DNA of 61,255 bases from Cryomorphaceae bacterium (lineage in GTDB: Bacteria > Bacteroidota > Bacteroidia > Flavobacteriales > Flavobacteriaceae), in assembly GCA_003331885.1 (NCBI GenBank), contig QOPZ01000003.1, positions 1 to 61,255 on the forward strand. Reading direction: 5' to 3'. This document shows positions 1 to 7,349 of this stretch, in pieces (the stretch's first letter is position 1; each line of letters opens with the position of its first letter). Below the pieces are notes generated by a model, which worked only from the letters and a program-made list of their open reading frames with translations, made no database searches and was not told the DNA's origin. A program made the position numbers and the translations under genes.

Positions 1-2
1 TA

Positions 3-608
3 TTAAAAGAAAAAGAAATAATTAATCCCTCAGATTTACAAAACCTTAAGATTAATTTTAAAAAAATTAAAAATGTACCCTATAAAAGGAATAAAGAAAA
101 TTGGAATAATTTTTCAAATGAATTAAATCTATGTTTTGAAAAAATAAAAAAAATAAGGGGCATAGAAAATAAAGAAGAAATAGAAAATAATTCACAAAAA
201 AACAGTTTAATAGAAGATTTAAAAAAGAACTTCTCAATAAATAAGATTGATGAAATAATTAATAAATGGACTAGGATTGGTAAAAGCAAGAATCAAAAAG
301 AATTTAACTTACTATTGAAGACTATTCAAGAAGAGCTAAAGAATATGGGCTTATCAAATGATGAAATTGAATCTCATAAACTAAAAGTAAAATCAAGTCT
401 TATGAGTAATAATGATAAAGATTTTGAGAAAACTAGATTAAGAAAAAAGATAGAAGAAACAAGTAAGCAAATCTCTCAATTAGAAAATAATTTAAATTTT
501 ATTAAAAAAGGATCAGACAGTAAATTTTTAGATGGTGTTCATAATGAAATTAAAAACTTAAAAAATCAATTAGAAATAAATGAAAAAAAGTACTTTTTAT
601 TTAAGTAA
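3..608 (+). CDS. DUF349 domain protein, C-terminal part (5' end outside window)
   Basis: The reading frame is open from position 3 to a TAA at 606-608, so the start lies upstream of the window. The first ~40 residues match a DUF349 block (basic stretch, then VPYKRNKENWNNF). A second, weaker block with W-x-x-IG follows around residue 90. The last ~60 residues look like a coiled coil (LRKKIEETSKQISQLENN). Bacteroidetes carry long proteins of repeated DUF349 units whose function is unknown. The only in-frame methionine region begins near position 315, which would cut the domain, so I treat the whole stretch as one partial gene. It converges on mazG with two bases between stop codons. Confidence 0.85.
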   Translation, partial: LKEKEIINPSDLQNLKINFKKIKNVPYKRNKENWNNFSNELNLCFEKIKKIRGIENKEEIENNSQKNSLIEDLKKNFSINKIDEIINKWTRIGKSKNQKEFNLLLKTIQEELKNMGLSNDEIESHKLKVKSSLMSNNDKDFEKTRLRKKIEETSKQISQLENNLNFIKKGSDSKFLDGVHNEIKNLKNQLEINEKKYFLFK

Positions 609-610
609 TT

Positions 611-1381
611 TCATTCTTTTTTTGCTTGTTCCCAAATTAAATTAAGCTCCTCTTCACTATAATTAGAAAAATCAAAATTTCCGCTAATTTTTAATTGTTT
701 TTCAACTCTTTTAAATCTTTTAATAAATTTTTCTGTAGATTTTTTTAGGGATTCATTAGAATCAATTCCAATATGTCTTGAATAGTTAATTAAGGAAAAA
801 AGTATATCTCCAAACTCTTCTTCAGCCTCTAATTTATCTTTATATAATAATGCAGAATTAAATTCATCAAATTCCTCTTTAATTTTTTCAATTACATTTT
901 GAACATTAGGAAAATCAAAGCCAATACTAGCAACTTTCTCTTGTACTCTATTAGTTTTTATTAATACTGGTAAATTTTTGGGGACACCAGATAAAAGACC
1001 TTCTTTTTTATTTTTAATTTTTAATTTTTCCCAATTTCTTTTTACTTCATCTATACTTTCAACCAAAGTATCACCATATACATGAGGATGTCTATAAATT
1101 AATTTTTCTATTAACGTTTTTATAACATCATTGAAATCAAACTTTTTCTTTTCAGATGCAATTTTTGAATAAAAAACTATATGTAAAAGTAAATCACCAA
1201 GTTCTTCTTTAATTTCATTGAAATTTTTTTTATCAATTGCATCAATTAATTCATAAGTTTCTTCAATAGTTAGTTTTTTTAAAGAATCTAAAGTTTGCTT
1301 TTGATCCCATGGACATTTAGTCCTTAAATCATTCATTATTTCTATTAAATAATCAATTGAATAAGGTTTTTTTTTATTCAT
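611..1381 (-). CDS. mazG: Nucleoside triphosphate pyrophosphohydrolase MazG
   Basis: Hydrolyses (d)NTPs to NMP and pyrophosphate, a house-cleaning enzyme of the cytoplasm. At 256 aa it has the length of the two-domain family. The N-terminal MazG domain carries CPWDQKQT and the metal-binding helices (EETYELIDAI, then EELGDLLLHIVFYSKIA). The C-terminal MazG domain repeats the pattern with EEFDEF and EAEEEFGDILFSLINY, so the acidic residues that bind magnesium are present in both. Its start codon overlaps the end of def by four bases, and def in turn overlaps ruvX, giving a translationally coupled trio ruvX-def-mazG. Confidence 0.95.
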   Translation of the reverse strand: MNKKKPYSIDYLIEIMNDLRTKCPWDQKQTLDSLKKLTIEETYELIDAIDKKNFNEIKEELGDLLLHIVFYSKIASEKKKFDFNDVIKTLIEKLIYRHPHVYGDTLVESIDEVKRNWEKLKIKNKKEGLLSGVPKNLPVLIKTNRVQEKVASIGFDFPNVQNVIEKIKEEFDEFNSALLYKDKLEAEEEFGDILFSLINYSRHIGIDSNESLKKSTEKFIKRFKRVEKQLKISGNFDFSNYSEEELNLIWEQAKKE

Positions 1382-1947
1382 TTCTTAGAAAATTTCATTG
1401 GATATTTTACGTCAATATTACCAGAAGATATTTTATTTAATTTTTTTTGGATTAAAGTTCTTTTAAATTTTGAAATTTTATCAGTAAATAAAATCCCTTC
1501 AATATGATCATACTCATGAAGAATCACTCTAGCTAAAATTCCATTAAATTTTAAGGAGTGAGAATTAAATTTTTCATCAAAGAAATTTATTTTAATTAAA
1601 TCTTGTCTTTCAATATCTTCTCTAATATCAGGTATACTTAGACAGCCTTCATTAAAGCTACATGTTTTATCATCTAAAAGTTTTATTGATGGATTTATAA
1701 AAACTCTTTTCATATTTTTTAATTCAAAATCAGTAATGTCTGGTTCATCAAAAAAAGGAGCTGCATCAATTATAAAAAGTCTGATTTGCTTACCAATTTG
1801 CGGTGCAGCTAAGCCTACTCCTTCAGCATTATACATTGTTTCCCACATGTCATTAATTAGTTTATCTAAATTTGGATAAGATGAATCAATTTCTACTGAT
1901 TTGTTTTTAAGAATTGAGTTGCCATATGACAGAATTGGTAAAATCAT
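1378..1947 (-). CDS. def: Peptide deformylase
   Basis: Removes the N-formyl group from new polypeptides, an essential cytosolic metallohydrolase. All three family motifs are visible in the 189-aa protein: GVGLAAPQIG at residues 43-52, EGCLS at 100-104 (metal ligand Cys102), and HEYDH at 144-148 (two His ligands and the catalytic Glu). The C-terminal tail is lysine-rich. It overlaps ruvX upstream and mazG downstream by four bases each, so all three are probably one transcript. Confidence 0.97.
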   Translation of the reverse strand: MILPILSYGNSILKNKSVEIDSSYPNLDKLINDMWETMYNAEGVGLAAPQIGKQIRLFIIDAAPFFDEPDITDFELKNMKRVFINPSIKLLDDKTCSFNEGCLSIPDIREDIERQDLIKINFFDEKFNSHSLKFNGILARVILHEYDHIEGILFTDKISKFKRTLIQKKLNKISSGNIDVKYPMKFSKK

Positions 1948-2357
1948 TTATTTCTTTTTAAGTAAGACTCTAATATTAATGAAGCGCTTATTTTGTCAAG
2001 ATTTTTTTTATCAAATTTTATTTTTTTCTTATTTGTAAAATCATTGATATATATTCTTGATAATTTTGATGTAAACCTCTCGTCTTCTCTTTCAATTTTC
2101 AATTTAGGAAAAATAGTTTTTATTTTTTTTATTTCCGATATAATCGAATTTTCTAAATCAAAAAATGTATTATCATTTTTTTTTGGCTGACCAATAACCA
2201 AAATAGATATTTTATTTTTGGATATAATATCAGATAAAAAATCAATCAATTCATTAGTTTTAATTGTACTCAACGGAGATGCTATTAATTGAAGTTCATC
2301 TGTAATTGAAATTCCACATCTTTTTTTTCCATAATCTAATCCGAGTATTTGACCCAT
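1944..2357 (-). CDS. ruvX: Holliday junction resolvase-like protein YqgF/RuvX
   Basis: A 137-aa RNase H-fold protein of the YqgF family, thought to act in pre-16S rRNA processing or Holliday junction resolution. The acidic active-site framework is visible: LGLDYGKKRCGI at the N terminus, VIGQPKK mid-protein, EREDERFTS, and an Asp near the C terminus (LDKISASLILE). It is the first gene of ruvX-def-mazG and diverges from dapD across about 80 bases that hold two possible -7 boxes for dapD. Confidence 0.93.
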   Translation of the reverse strand: MGQILGLDYGKKRCGISITDELQLIASPLSTIKTNELIDFLSDIISKNKISILVIGQPKKNDNTFFDLENSIISEIKKIKTIFPKLKIEREDERFTSKLSRIYINDFTNKKKIKFDKKNLDKISASLILESYLKRNK

Positions 2358-2400
2358 GAGACAAAATTAGCTATTAATTATTATCTACATAACAAAAATA

Positions 2401-2426
2401 TATATTTGAATGTTAGACTATATTTG
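2401..2426 (+). promoter_or_regulatory. dapD: Possible dapD promoter boxes (TAnnTTTG twice)
   Basis: TATATTTG occurs at 2401-2408 and again at 2419-2426, both exact matches to the Bacteroidetes -7 consensus. Neither has a convincing -33 TTTG at the usual 19-21 base spacing. Transcription from the first box would start near 2414, which supports the ATG at 2440 as the dapD start and excludes the upstream ATG at 2410. Confidence 0.35.
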
Positions 2427-2439
2427 TAAAAAAATTATA

Positions 2440-3246
2440 ATGAAAGAAATCATTGAATCAGTATGGGAAAACAGAAAATTATTAGAAAATCCAAATAATT
2501 CTAATGCAGTACTAAAAACTATTGAACTTTTAGACAAAGGTGAAATAAGAATTGCTGAAAAACTTAATGGTAATTGGATAGTGAATGATTGGATAAAAAA
2601 AGCTGTTATTTTATATTTTCCTCTTATGAAAATGAAAACAATTGAAGTTGGTCCATTTGAATTTCATGATAAAATTCCTTTAAAACGAGGTTTTAAAGAA
2701 AAAGAAATTAGAGTTGTTCCTCATGCAATTTGTAGATATGGATCTTTTATAGAAAAAGGTGCAGTATTAATGCCTAGTTATGTTAATATTGGCTCTTACG
2801 TTGGATCAGGAACAATGGTTGACACTTGGGCAACTGTTGGAAGCTGTGCGCAAATTGGTAAGAATGTTCATATTAGTGGCGGTGTTGGTATTGGAGGTGT
2901 TTTGGAACCAGTACAAGCTTCTCCAGTAATTATTGAAGATAATGTTTTTCTTGGATCAAGAAGTATTGTAGTTGAGGGTGTTAGAGTTGAAAATGAGGCT
3001 GTACTTGGAGCAAATGTTGTTTTAACTGCATCTACTAAAATTATTGATGTTACGGGATCAAAACCAGTATATCTAAAGGGTTATATACCTAAAAAATCAG
3101 TTGTTATCCCTGGAACTGAGCCAAAAACTTTCAATGCAGGATCATTTAATGTTCCATGTGCATTAATTATTGGTAAAAGAAAAGAAAGTACCAATAAAAA
3201 AACTTCTCTAAACGATGCTTTAAGAGATTATAATGTATCTGTATAA
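2440..3246 (+). CDS. dapD: 2,3,4,5-tetrahydropyridine-2,6-dicarboxylate N-succinyltransferase
   Basis: Catalyses the succinyl-CoA-dependent step of the diaminopimelate/lysine pathway. The middle of the protein shows the left-handed beta-helix hexapeptide pattern (PSYVNIGSYVGSGTMVDTW, then GKNVHISGGVGIGG). The start is set at 2440 (MKEIIESVWENRK), which gives 268 aa and an N terminus like E. coli DapD; an upstream ATG at 2410 would add ten unrelated residues. Nine bases separate it from tsaC, the first of a plus-strand series running to the heme A synthase. lysA, the last step of the pathway, lies elsewhere in the window at 11.2 kb. Confidence 0.96.
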   Translation: MKEIIESVWENRKLLENPNNSNAVLKTIELLDKGEIRIAEKLNGNWIVNDWIKKAVILYFPLMKMKTIEVGPFEFHDKIPLKRGFKEKEIRVVPHAICRYGSFIEKGAVLMPSYVNIGSYVGSGTMVDTWATVGSCAQIGKNVHISGGVGIGGVLEPVQASPVIIEDNVFLGSRSIVVEGVRVENEAVLGANVVLTASTKIIDVTGSKPVYLKGYIPKKSVVIPGTEPKTFNAGSFNVPCALIIGKRKESTNKKTSLNDALRDYNVSV

Positions 3247-3254
3247 TAATTATA

Positions 3255-3806
3255 ATGATAAACTTTGATAAAGAAGTTGATAAGTGTGTTGAAATACTTA
3301 AAAATGGTGGGATAATTTTATACCCCACTGACACTATTTACGGAATTGGATGCGATTCTTATAATTTTAAAGCTATGGAGAATGTAAATAAATTAAAAGG
3401 AAGTAATCCGAGTAAACCACTGATTCATTTGATGAATAGTCTAAAAATGGTAGAAATATACTTAAAACAAATACCTGACATTGCAAAAAAGTCATTAACA
3501 GGAGCAAATCCAACAACAGTGATTTTTAATAATTTAAATAATAATCAGTTAAATCATAAATCCATAGCAATTAGAATCCCTAAAAACAAGTTTTGTTTAA
3601 GTATTATTGATAAATTAAATAGACCACTTACTTCGACATCTGCTAATTTAAGTGGCTCACCTTATCCGAAAAGTAAGGCTGATATTAATAAGAAAATAAT
3701 TCATGGAGTAGATTACTTTGTTGAAACGATTGATAATGATAACTTAAGACCTTCTAGAATTATAAGAATAATAGATGAAAAAAATTATACAGTAATTAGA
3801 GATTAA
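3255..3806 (+). CDS. tsaC: L-threonylcarbamoyladenylate synthase (Sua5/YrdC/TsaC)
   Basis: Makes the threonylcarbamoyl-AMP used for t6A37 modification of ANN-decoding tRNAs. The 183-aa single-domain protein shows the YrdC signature: GGIILYPTDTIYGIGCD near the N terminus, KPLIHLM after the basic substrate segment, and TSTSANLSGSP near residue 130. It lacks the extra C-terminal Sua5 domain, so it is the short bacterial type. It sits between dapD and cca with gaps of 8 and 4 bases, next to another tRNA-maturation enzyme. Confidence 0.93.
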   Translation: MINFDKEVDKCVEILKNGGIILYPTDTIYGIGCDSYNFKAMENVNKLKGSNPSKPLIHLMNSLKMVEIYLKQIPDIAKKSLTGANPTTVIFNNLNNNQLNHKSIAIRIPKNKFCLSIIDKLNRPLTSTSANLSGSPYPKSKADINKKIIHGVDYFVETIDNDNLRPSRIIRIIDEKNYTVIRD

Positions 3807-3810
3807 TTTA

Positions 3811-5223
3811 ATGAATGAATTTATTAAAAATATAAATATTCCTATTATTAAACTTATCTCAAAAGAAGCTACCATAAGAGGAATTAAAACTTACCTAGTT
3901 GGTGGGTTTGTTAGGGATATTATTCTCAAAAGAAAAAGTAAAGACATAGATGTTATGGTAGTTGGAAATGGTATAGATTTTGCTCAGGGTATTTCAAAAA
4001 AAATAAATAAAAAATTACAAGTTTTTAAAAATTTTGGAACCGCTATGTTAAAAACCAAAAATTATGAAGTTGAATTTGTTGGTGCTAGAAAAGAAAGTTA
4101 TTACAAAAATAGTAGAAACCCAAAAGTTGAACAAGGAACGCTTGAAGAGGATCTTTCTAGAAGAGATTTTACAATAAATTCATTAGCAATTTCATTGAAT
4201 AAAAATAATTTTGGAGAAATTATTGATTTATTCAATGGCAAAAATGATATAAATAAAAAGTTAATAAGAACTCCATTAGATCCAAGAATTACTTTTCATG
4301 ATGATCCACTAAGAATGTTTCGTGCAGCAAGGTTTGCATCTCAACTAAATTTTAAAATTGAAAAAGAAAATCTAGATTTTATATTTAAAGAAAAAGATAG
4401 AATTGATATAATTTCTAAAGAAAGAATAAATGAAGAATTAAATAAAATTTTAATGTCAAATAAACCGTCAGTTGGTTTTACGGCCTTAAAACAAAGCGGT
4501 CTTTTAGAAATTATTCTACCTGAAATTTGTGATTTAGAAGGTATTGATGAAATCGAGGGTAAAAAACATAAAGATAATTTTTACCACACGTTAAAAGTGG
4601 TGGATAATATATGTAAGAATAGCGAAAACTTGTGGTTAAGATGGGTAGCTCTTTTACACGATATAGGTAAAGCAAAAACTAAAAAATTTCATAAAAAAAT
4701 TGGTTGGACTTTTCATGGTCATGAATATGTTGGATCCAAAATGGTTGATAAAATTTTTAAGAGACTAAAATTGCCTTTAAATGAAAAAATGAAATATGTA
4801 AAAAAATTAATTATGTTAAGTTCAAGACCTATTGTTTTATCACTCGAAAATATTACTGATTCTGCAGTTAGAAGATTAATTTATGATGCAGGTAATGATA
4901 TAGATGATTTACTAACATTATGCGAAGCTGATATTACCACTAAGAATGAATTTTTACAAAAAAAATATTTAAATAATTTCAAAATTGTTAGAGAAAAAAT
5001 TAAAATTGTTGATGAAAGAGATCAAATTAGAAATTTTCAACCTCCAATAACAGGTGAAGAAATTATGAATTCATTTAATATAAAACCATGTAAAGAAATA
5101 GGTTTAATTAAGGAATACATTAAAGAGTCAATTCTAAATGGTAAAATTGGTAATTCACATAAAGAGGCAAAAAAACTTATGTTAAAGAAAGGTAAAAGTT
5201 TGGGGTTAATAATTAATGAATAA
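3811..5223 (+). CDS. cca: CCA tRNA nucleotidyltransferase with HD domain
   Basis: Adds or repairs the 3' CCA of tRNAs. None of the five tRNA genes in this window encodes its CCA, so the enzyme is needed. The N-terminal polymerase domain has GGFVRD and the DID metal motif (KSKDIDVMVVG), then the class II ARRDFTINSLA motif. The C-terminal part carries an HD hydrolase domain (YHTLKVVDNIC, LLHDIGKAK). At 470 aa the length is normal for Bacteroidetes. Its end overlaps the first heme A synthase frame by eight bases. Confidence 0.95.
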   Translation: MNEFIKNINIPIIKLISKEATIRGIKTYLVGGFVRDIILKRKSKDIDVMVVGNGIDFAQGISKKINKKLQVFKNFGTAMLKTKNYEVEFVGARKESYYKNSRNPKVEQGTLEEDLSRRDFTINSLAISLNKNNFGEIIDLFNGKNDINKKLIRTPLDPRITFHDDPLRMFRAARFASQLNFKIEKENLDFIFKEKDRIDIISKERINEELNKILMSNKPSVGFTALKQSGLLEIILPEICDLEGIDEIEGKKHKDNFYHTLKVVDNICKNSENLWLRWVALLHDIGKAKTKKFHKKIGWTFHGHEYVGSKMVDKIFKRLKLPLNEKMKYVKKLIMLSSRPIVLSLENITDSAVRRLIYDAGNDIDDLLTLCEADITTKNEFLQKKYLNNFKIVREKIKIVDERDQIRNFQPPITGEEIMNSFNIKPCKEIGLIKEYIKESILNGKIGNSHKEAKKLMLKKGKSLGLIINE

Positions 5224-5806
5224 AAGATTTATTTTTTTTAGCAAACTTTCCTTATTACTAGTTTTATTTGTAATTCTAGCAGGATCTGTCGTTAGAATGA
5301 CTGGTAGTGGGATGGGATGTCCAGATTGGCCTAAATGTTTTGGCTATATAATTCCCCCAACAAATATTGAAAAGATTTCATGGAAGTCAAATAAAGAATA
5401 TAATGAGGGTGTTATGATACTATACAATGAAAAGTTTTATAATTCTAAAGAAGATTTTGTATCAAAAAAATCTTTTAATCCCTCTAATTGGATTGAGTAT
5501 ACAAAACATGATTATACAGAATTTAATGCTGCAAATACCTGGTTTGAGTTTATTAATCGACTAATTGGTGCAATTGCTGGTATTTCAACTTTGATTATGT
5601 TTGTTTTATCATTTTTTCAAACTAAAAAAAATGCAAAAATTATAATTTTTTCAGCTTTGGTTGTATTTTCCATGGGCTTTCAGGCTTGGCTAGGTAAACT
5701 AGTTGTTGATTCAAATCTTGCACCTTTTAAAATTTCAACTCACATGTTGATGGCAATGGTTATTGTTTGTTTGTTAATATATATAATTAAAAAAGCTGAT
5801 GCTTAA
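5216..5806 (+). CDS. ctaA: Heme A synthase CtaA/COX15, N-terminal half (split gene)
   Basis: Heme A synthase oxidises heme O to heme A for cytochrome oxidase in the inner membrane. This 196-aa frame is the first four-helix half: TM1 followed by VRMTGSGMGCPDWPKC, a long periplasmic loop, EFINRLIGAIAG, and a fourth-helix His (FKISTHMLMA). The family protein is normally one chain of about 330-340 aa. Here translation stops at 5804-5806 and the second half begins in the +1 frame at 5799. Removing one A from the six-A run at 5789-5794 would join the halves. This is either a real split at the natural domain boundary or a homopolymer error. Confidence 0.85.
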   Translation: MNKRFIFFSKLSLLLVLFVILAGSVVRMTGSGMGCPDWPKCFGYIIPPTNIEKISWKSNKEYNEGVMILYNEKFYNSKEDFVSKKSFNPSNWIEYTKHDYTEFNAANTWFEFINRLIGAIAGISTLIMFVLSFFQTKKNAKIIIFSALVVFSMGFQAWLGKLVVDSNLAPFKISTHMLMAMVIVCLLIYIIKKADA

Positions 5807-6209
5807 TATTAAATTATTAAAAAGACTTGTTATAATCTCAATGTTTATAATGTTAATTCAAATTTTACTTGGATTAAAAGTTAGAGAATTTATAGATTTG
5901 AAAATAGACTTATATGGATTTGAAAATAAAAACATGTGGCTTTCAAATCCAGAAATTAATTTTTTTATTCATAGAAGTTTTTCAATTTTTATCTTTATTT
6001 CAAATGCTTTTTTATTCTATTTAGCAAGAAAAATAAAAACTAATTTAACTTGGATTAAATTTATATTGATACTTATAATTATTGAAATTATTGCTGGAGC
6101 ATCAATGTACTATTTTGCGTTTCCGATTCTGTCACAACCAATACATCTTTTAATTGCAATTATAATTTTTGGGTTGCAATTTTATTGGTACTTAATTTTA
6201 GATGATTAG
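5799..6209 (+). CDS. ctaA: Heme A synthase CtaA/COX15, C-terminal half (split gene)
   Basis: The 136-aa second half has four hydrophobic segments and the family motifs LLGLKVREFID, FFIHRSFSIF (heme-ligand type His) and QPIHLLIA (second His). Its ATG at 5799 overlaps the stop of the first half, an arrangement that would permit coupled re-initiation. Together the two frames total 332 aa, the normal family length, and no conserved part is missing. CtaA consists of two related four-helix bundles and the break falls exactly between them. The 3' end overlaps the convergent gene by four bases. Confidence 0.82.
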   Translation: MLNIKLLKRLVIISMFIMLIQILLGLKVREFIDLKIDLYGFENKNMWLSNPEINFFIHRSFSIFIFISNAFLFYLARKIKTNLTWIKFILILIIIEIIAGASMYYFAFPILSQPIHLLIAIIIFGLQFYWYLILDD

Positions 6210-7276
6210 TTTGTTCTAAGCATTGAATGATTTTCATAATTATTTAGCATGTAATCAAAGGATGCTTCCATAATATCTCCCATTGATTTTGAAAACTTGA
6301 ATTTATTCTCACCTGTTAAATGATATATTTGCTTTGATAAATTTTGAACATTTTCATTTAATGAAATAACATCATTTTTCATCGATTCAATTAATGAATT
6401 TACCCTCTTTTTAGATCCCAAAACTCTTTTTACTATTATTGATCTTTCCTCTATCTTATATTGATTTATAGATCTATTTATAAGTTTATCTCTAATGATA
6501 TTGACTACTGCCTTGTTTTCTTTAAATAATTGTGGACGATATACTTTAAAATCTCCTTCAAATGATTGTTGATCAAAATCTATTGCTCTAATTTTATAAA
6601 CGACCTGATCAAAATCATGTGTAGGTATAATAACATAATTATATGCTCTCATATCCCCTAATAGTCTAATCATACATCTTTCACTAAATTTTACAAACTC
6701 TTTAGCAATTTGAGCTTTTTCACTTTTTGAGCATTTATATAAATAATTTTTAAAAAAATCATCTCCTGGAATTCCCGTTATATGTTCTTCAATTAAAGTT
6801 TCATTAAAAACAATAAAATTCAAATTATATGGTGAAGTAATATGTTCAAGTTCTAAGCCATATATTCTCGATGAATCAGCAACTTTTACATAATAATAGG
6901 TGAAATTATCGTTTAACTTGTTTCGAATTTTTACCCTAAAAGGATTTGAGTTTCCAAAAGTGCAATAATCAATTGCATCAACAGCAAGATGTTCTAAGCT
7001 ATCATTATTTCCATCAGAGTAAAGTAAATTATATACAATTTTTAAATTATTTTCTATTTCATCTCTTTCAGATTCATTAAAAAAAACTCTTTGCCATAAT
7101 GTATCTAAATCATTACTGTCAGTAACTTTAATTGAACCTACATATCTAAGTAAATCTGAATATTCAATAGGAATATTTTGAATCCTATTATATTTATCCA
7201 AATAATCCTTTAACCCATTTGAAACTTTAAAAGAGGGCTTTTTCTTAGAAATTAAAACATCATTATTTTTTTTCAA
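6206..7276 (-). CDS. Uncharacterised protein with kinase-like (APH/protein-kinase fold) motifs
   Basis: I do not recognise a named family for this 356-aa protein. Its middle reads like a phosphotransferase: a beta3-type Lys (YYYVKVAD, Lys131), acidic residues in the next helix (LELEH, 141-145), a hinge-like IEEHITGIP (162-170), then LLGDMRAYNYV (Asp208 and Asn213, spaced as in HRDxxxxN), and AIDFDQQ (Asp233, DFG-like). The C terminus from about 290 looks coiled-coil. No signal peptide or membrane segment is seen. The frame has no early ATG, so a TTG at 7276 is the likely start. It diverges from uvrB. The kinase assignment is inference from motif spacing. Confidence 0.7.
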   Translation of the reverse strand: MKKNNDVLISKKKPSFKVSNGLKDYLDKYNRIQNIPIEYSDLLRYVGSIKVTDSNDLDTLWQRVFFNESERDEIENNLKIVYNLLYSDGNNDSLEHLAVDAIDYCTFGNSNPFRVKIRNKLNDNFTYYYVKVADSSRIYGLELEHITSPYNLNFIVFNETLIEEHITGIPGDDFFKNYLYKCSKSEKAQIAKEFVKFSERCMIRLLGDMRAYNYVIIPTHDFDQVVYKIRAIDFDQQSFEGDFKVYRPQLFKENKAVVNIIRDKLINRSINQYKIEERSIIVKRVLGSKKRVNSLIESMKNDVISLNENVQNLSKQIYHLTGENKFKFSKSMGDIMEASFDYMLNNYENHSMLRTN

Positions 7277-7349
7277 ACCTAAAATTTAAGTAAAGCTATA
7301 ATTTTTAGATTAAAAAAATTCTAATTTGTATTTTTACAAGTTAAATTAT

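Noticed and set aside
5789-5795. Programmed frameshift at the A6G run joining the two heme A synthase halves
   Set aside because: The second half is in the +1 frame, whereas an A-run slippery site gives -1 shifts, which here lead to an immediate TGA. Re-initiation or a sequence error fits better.
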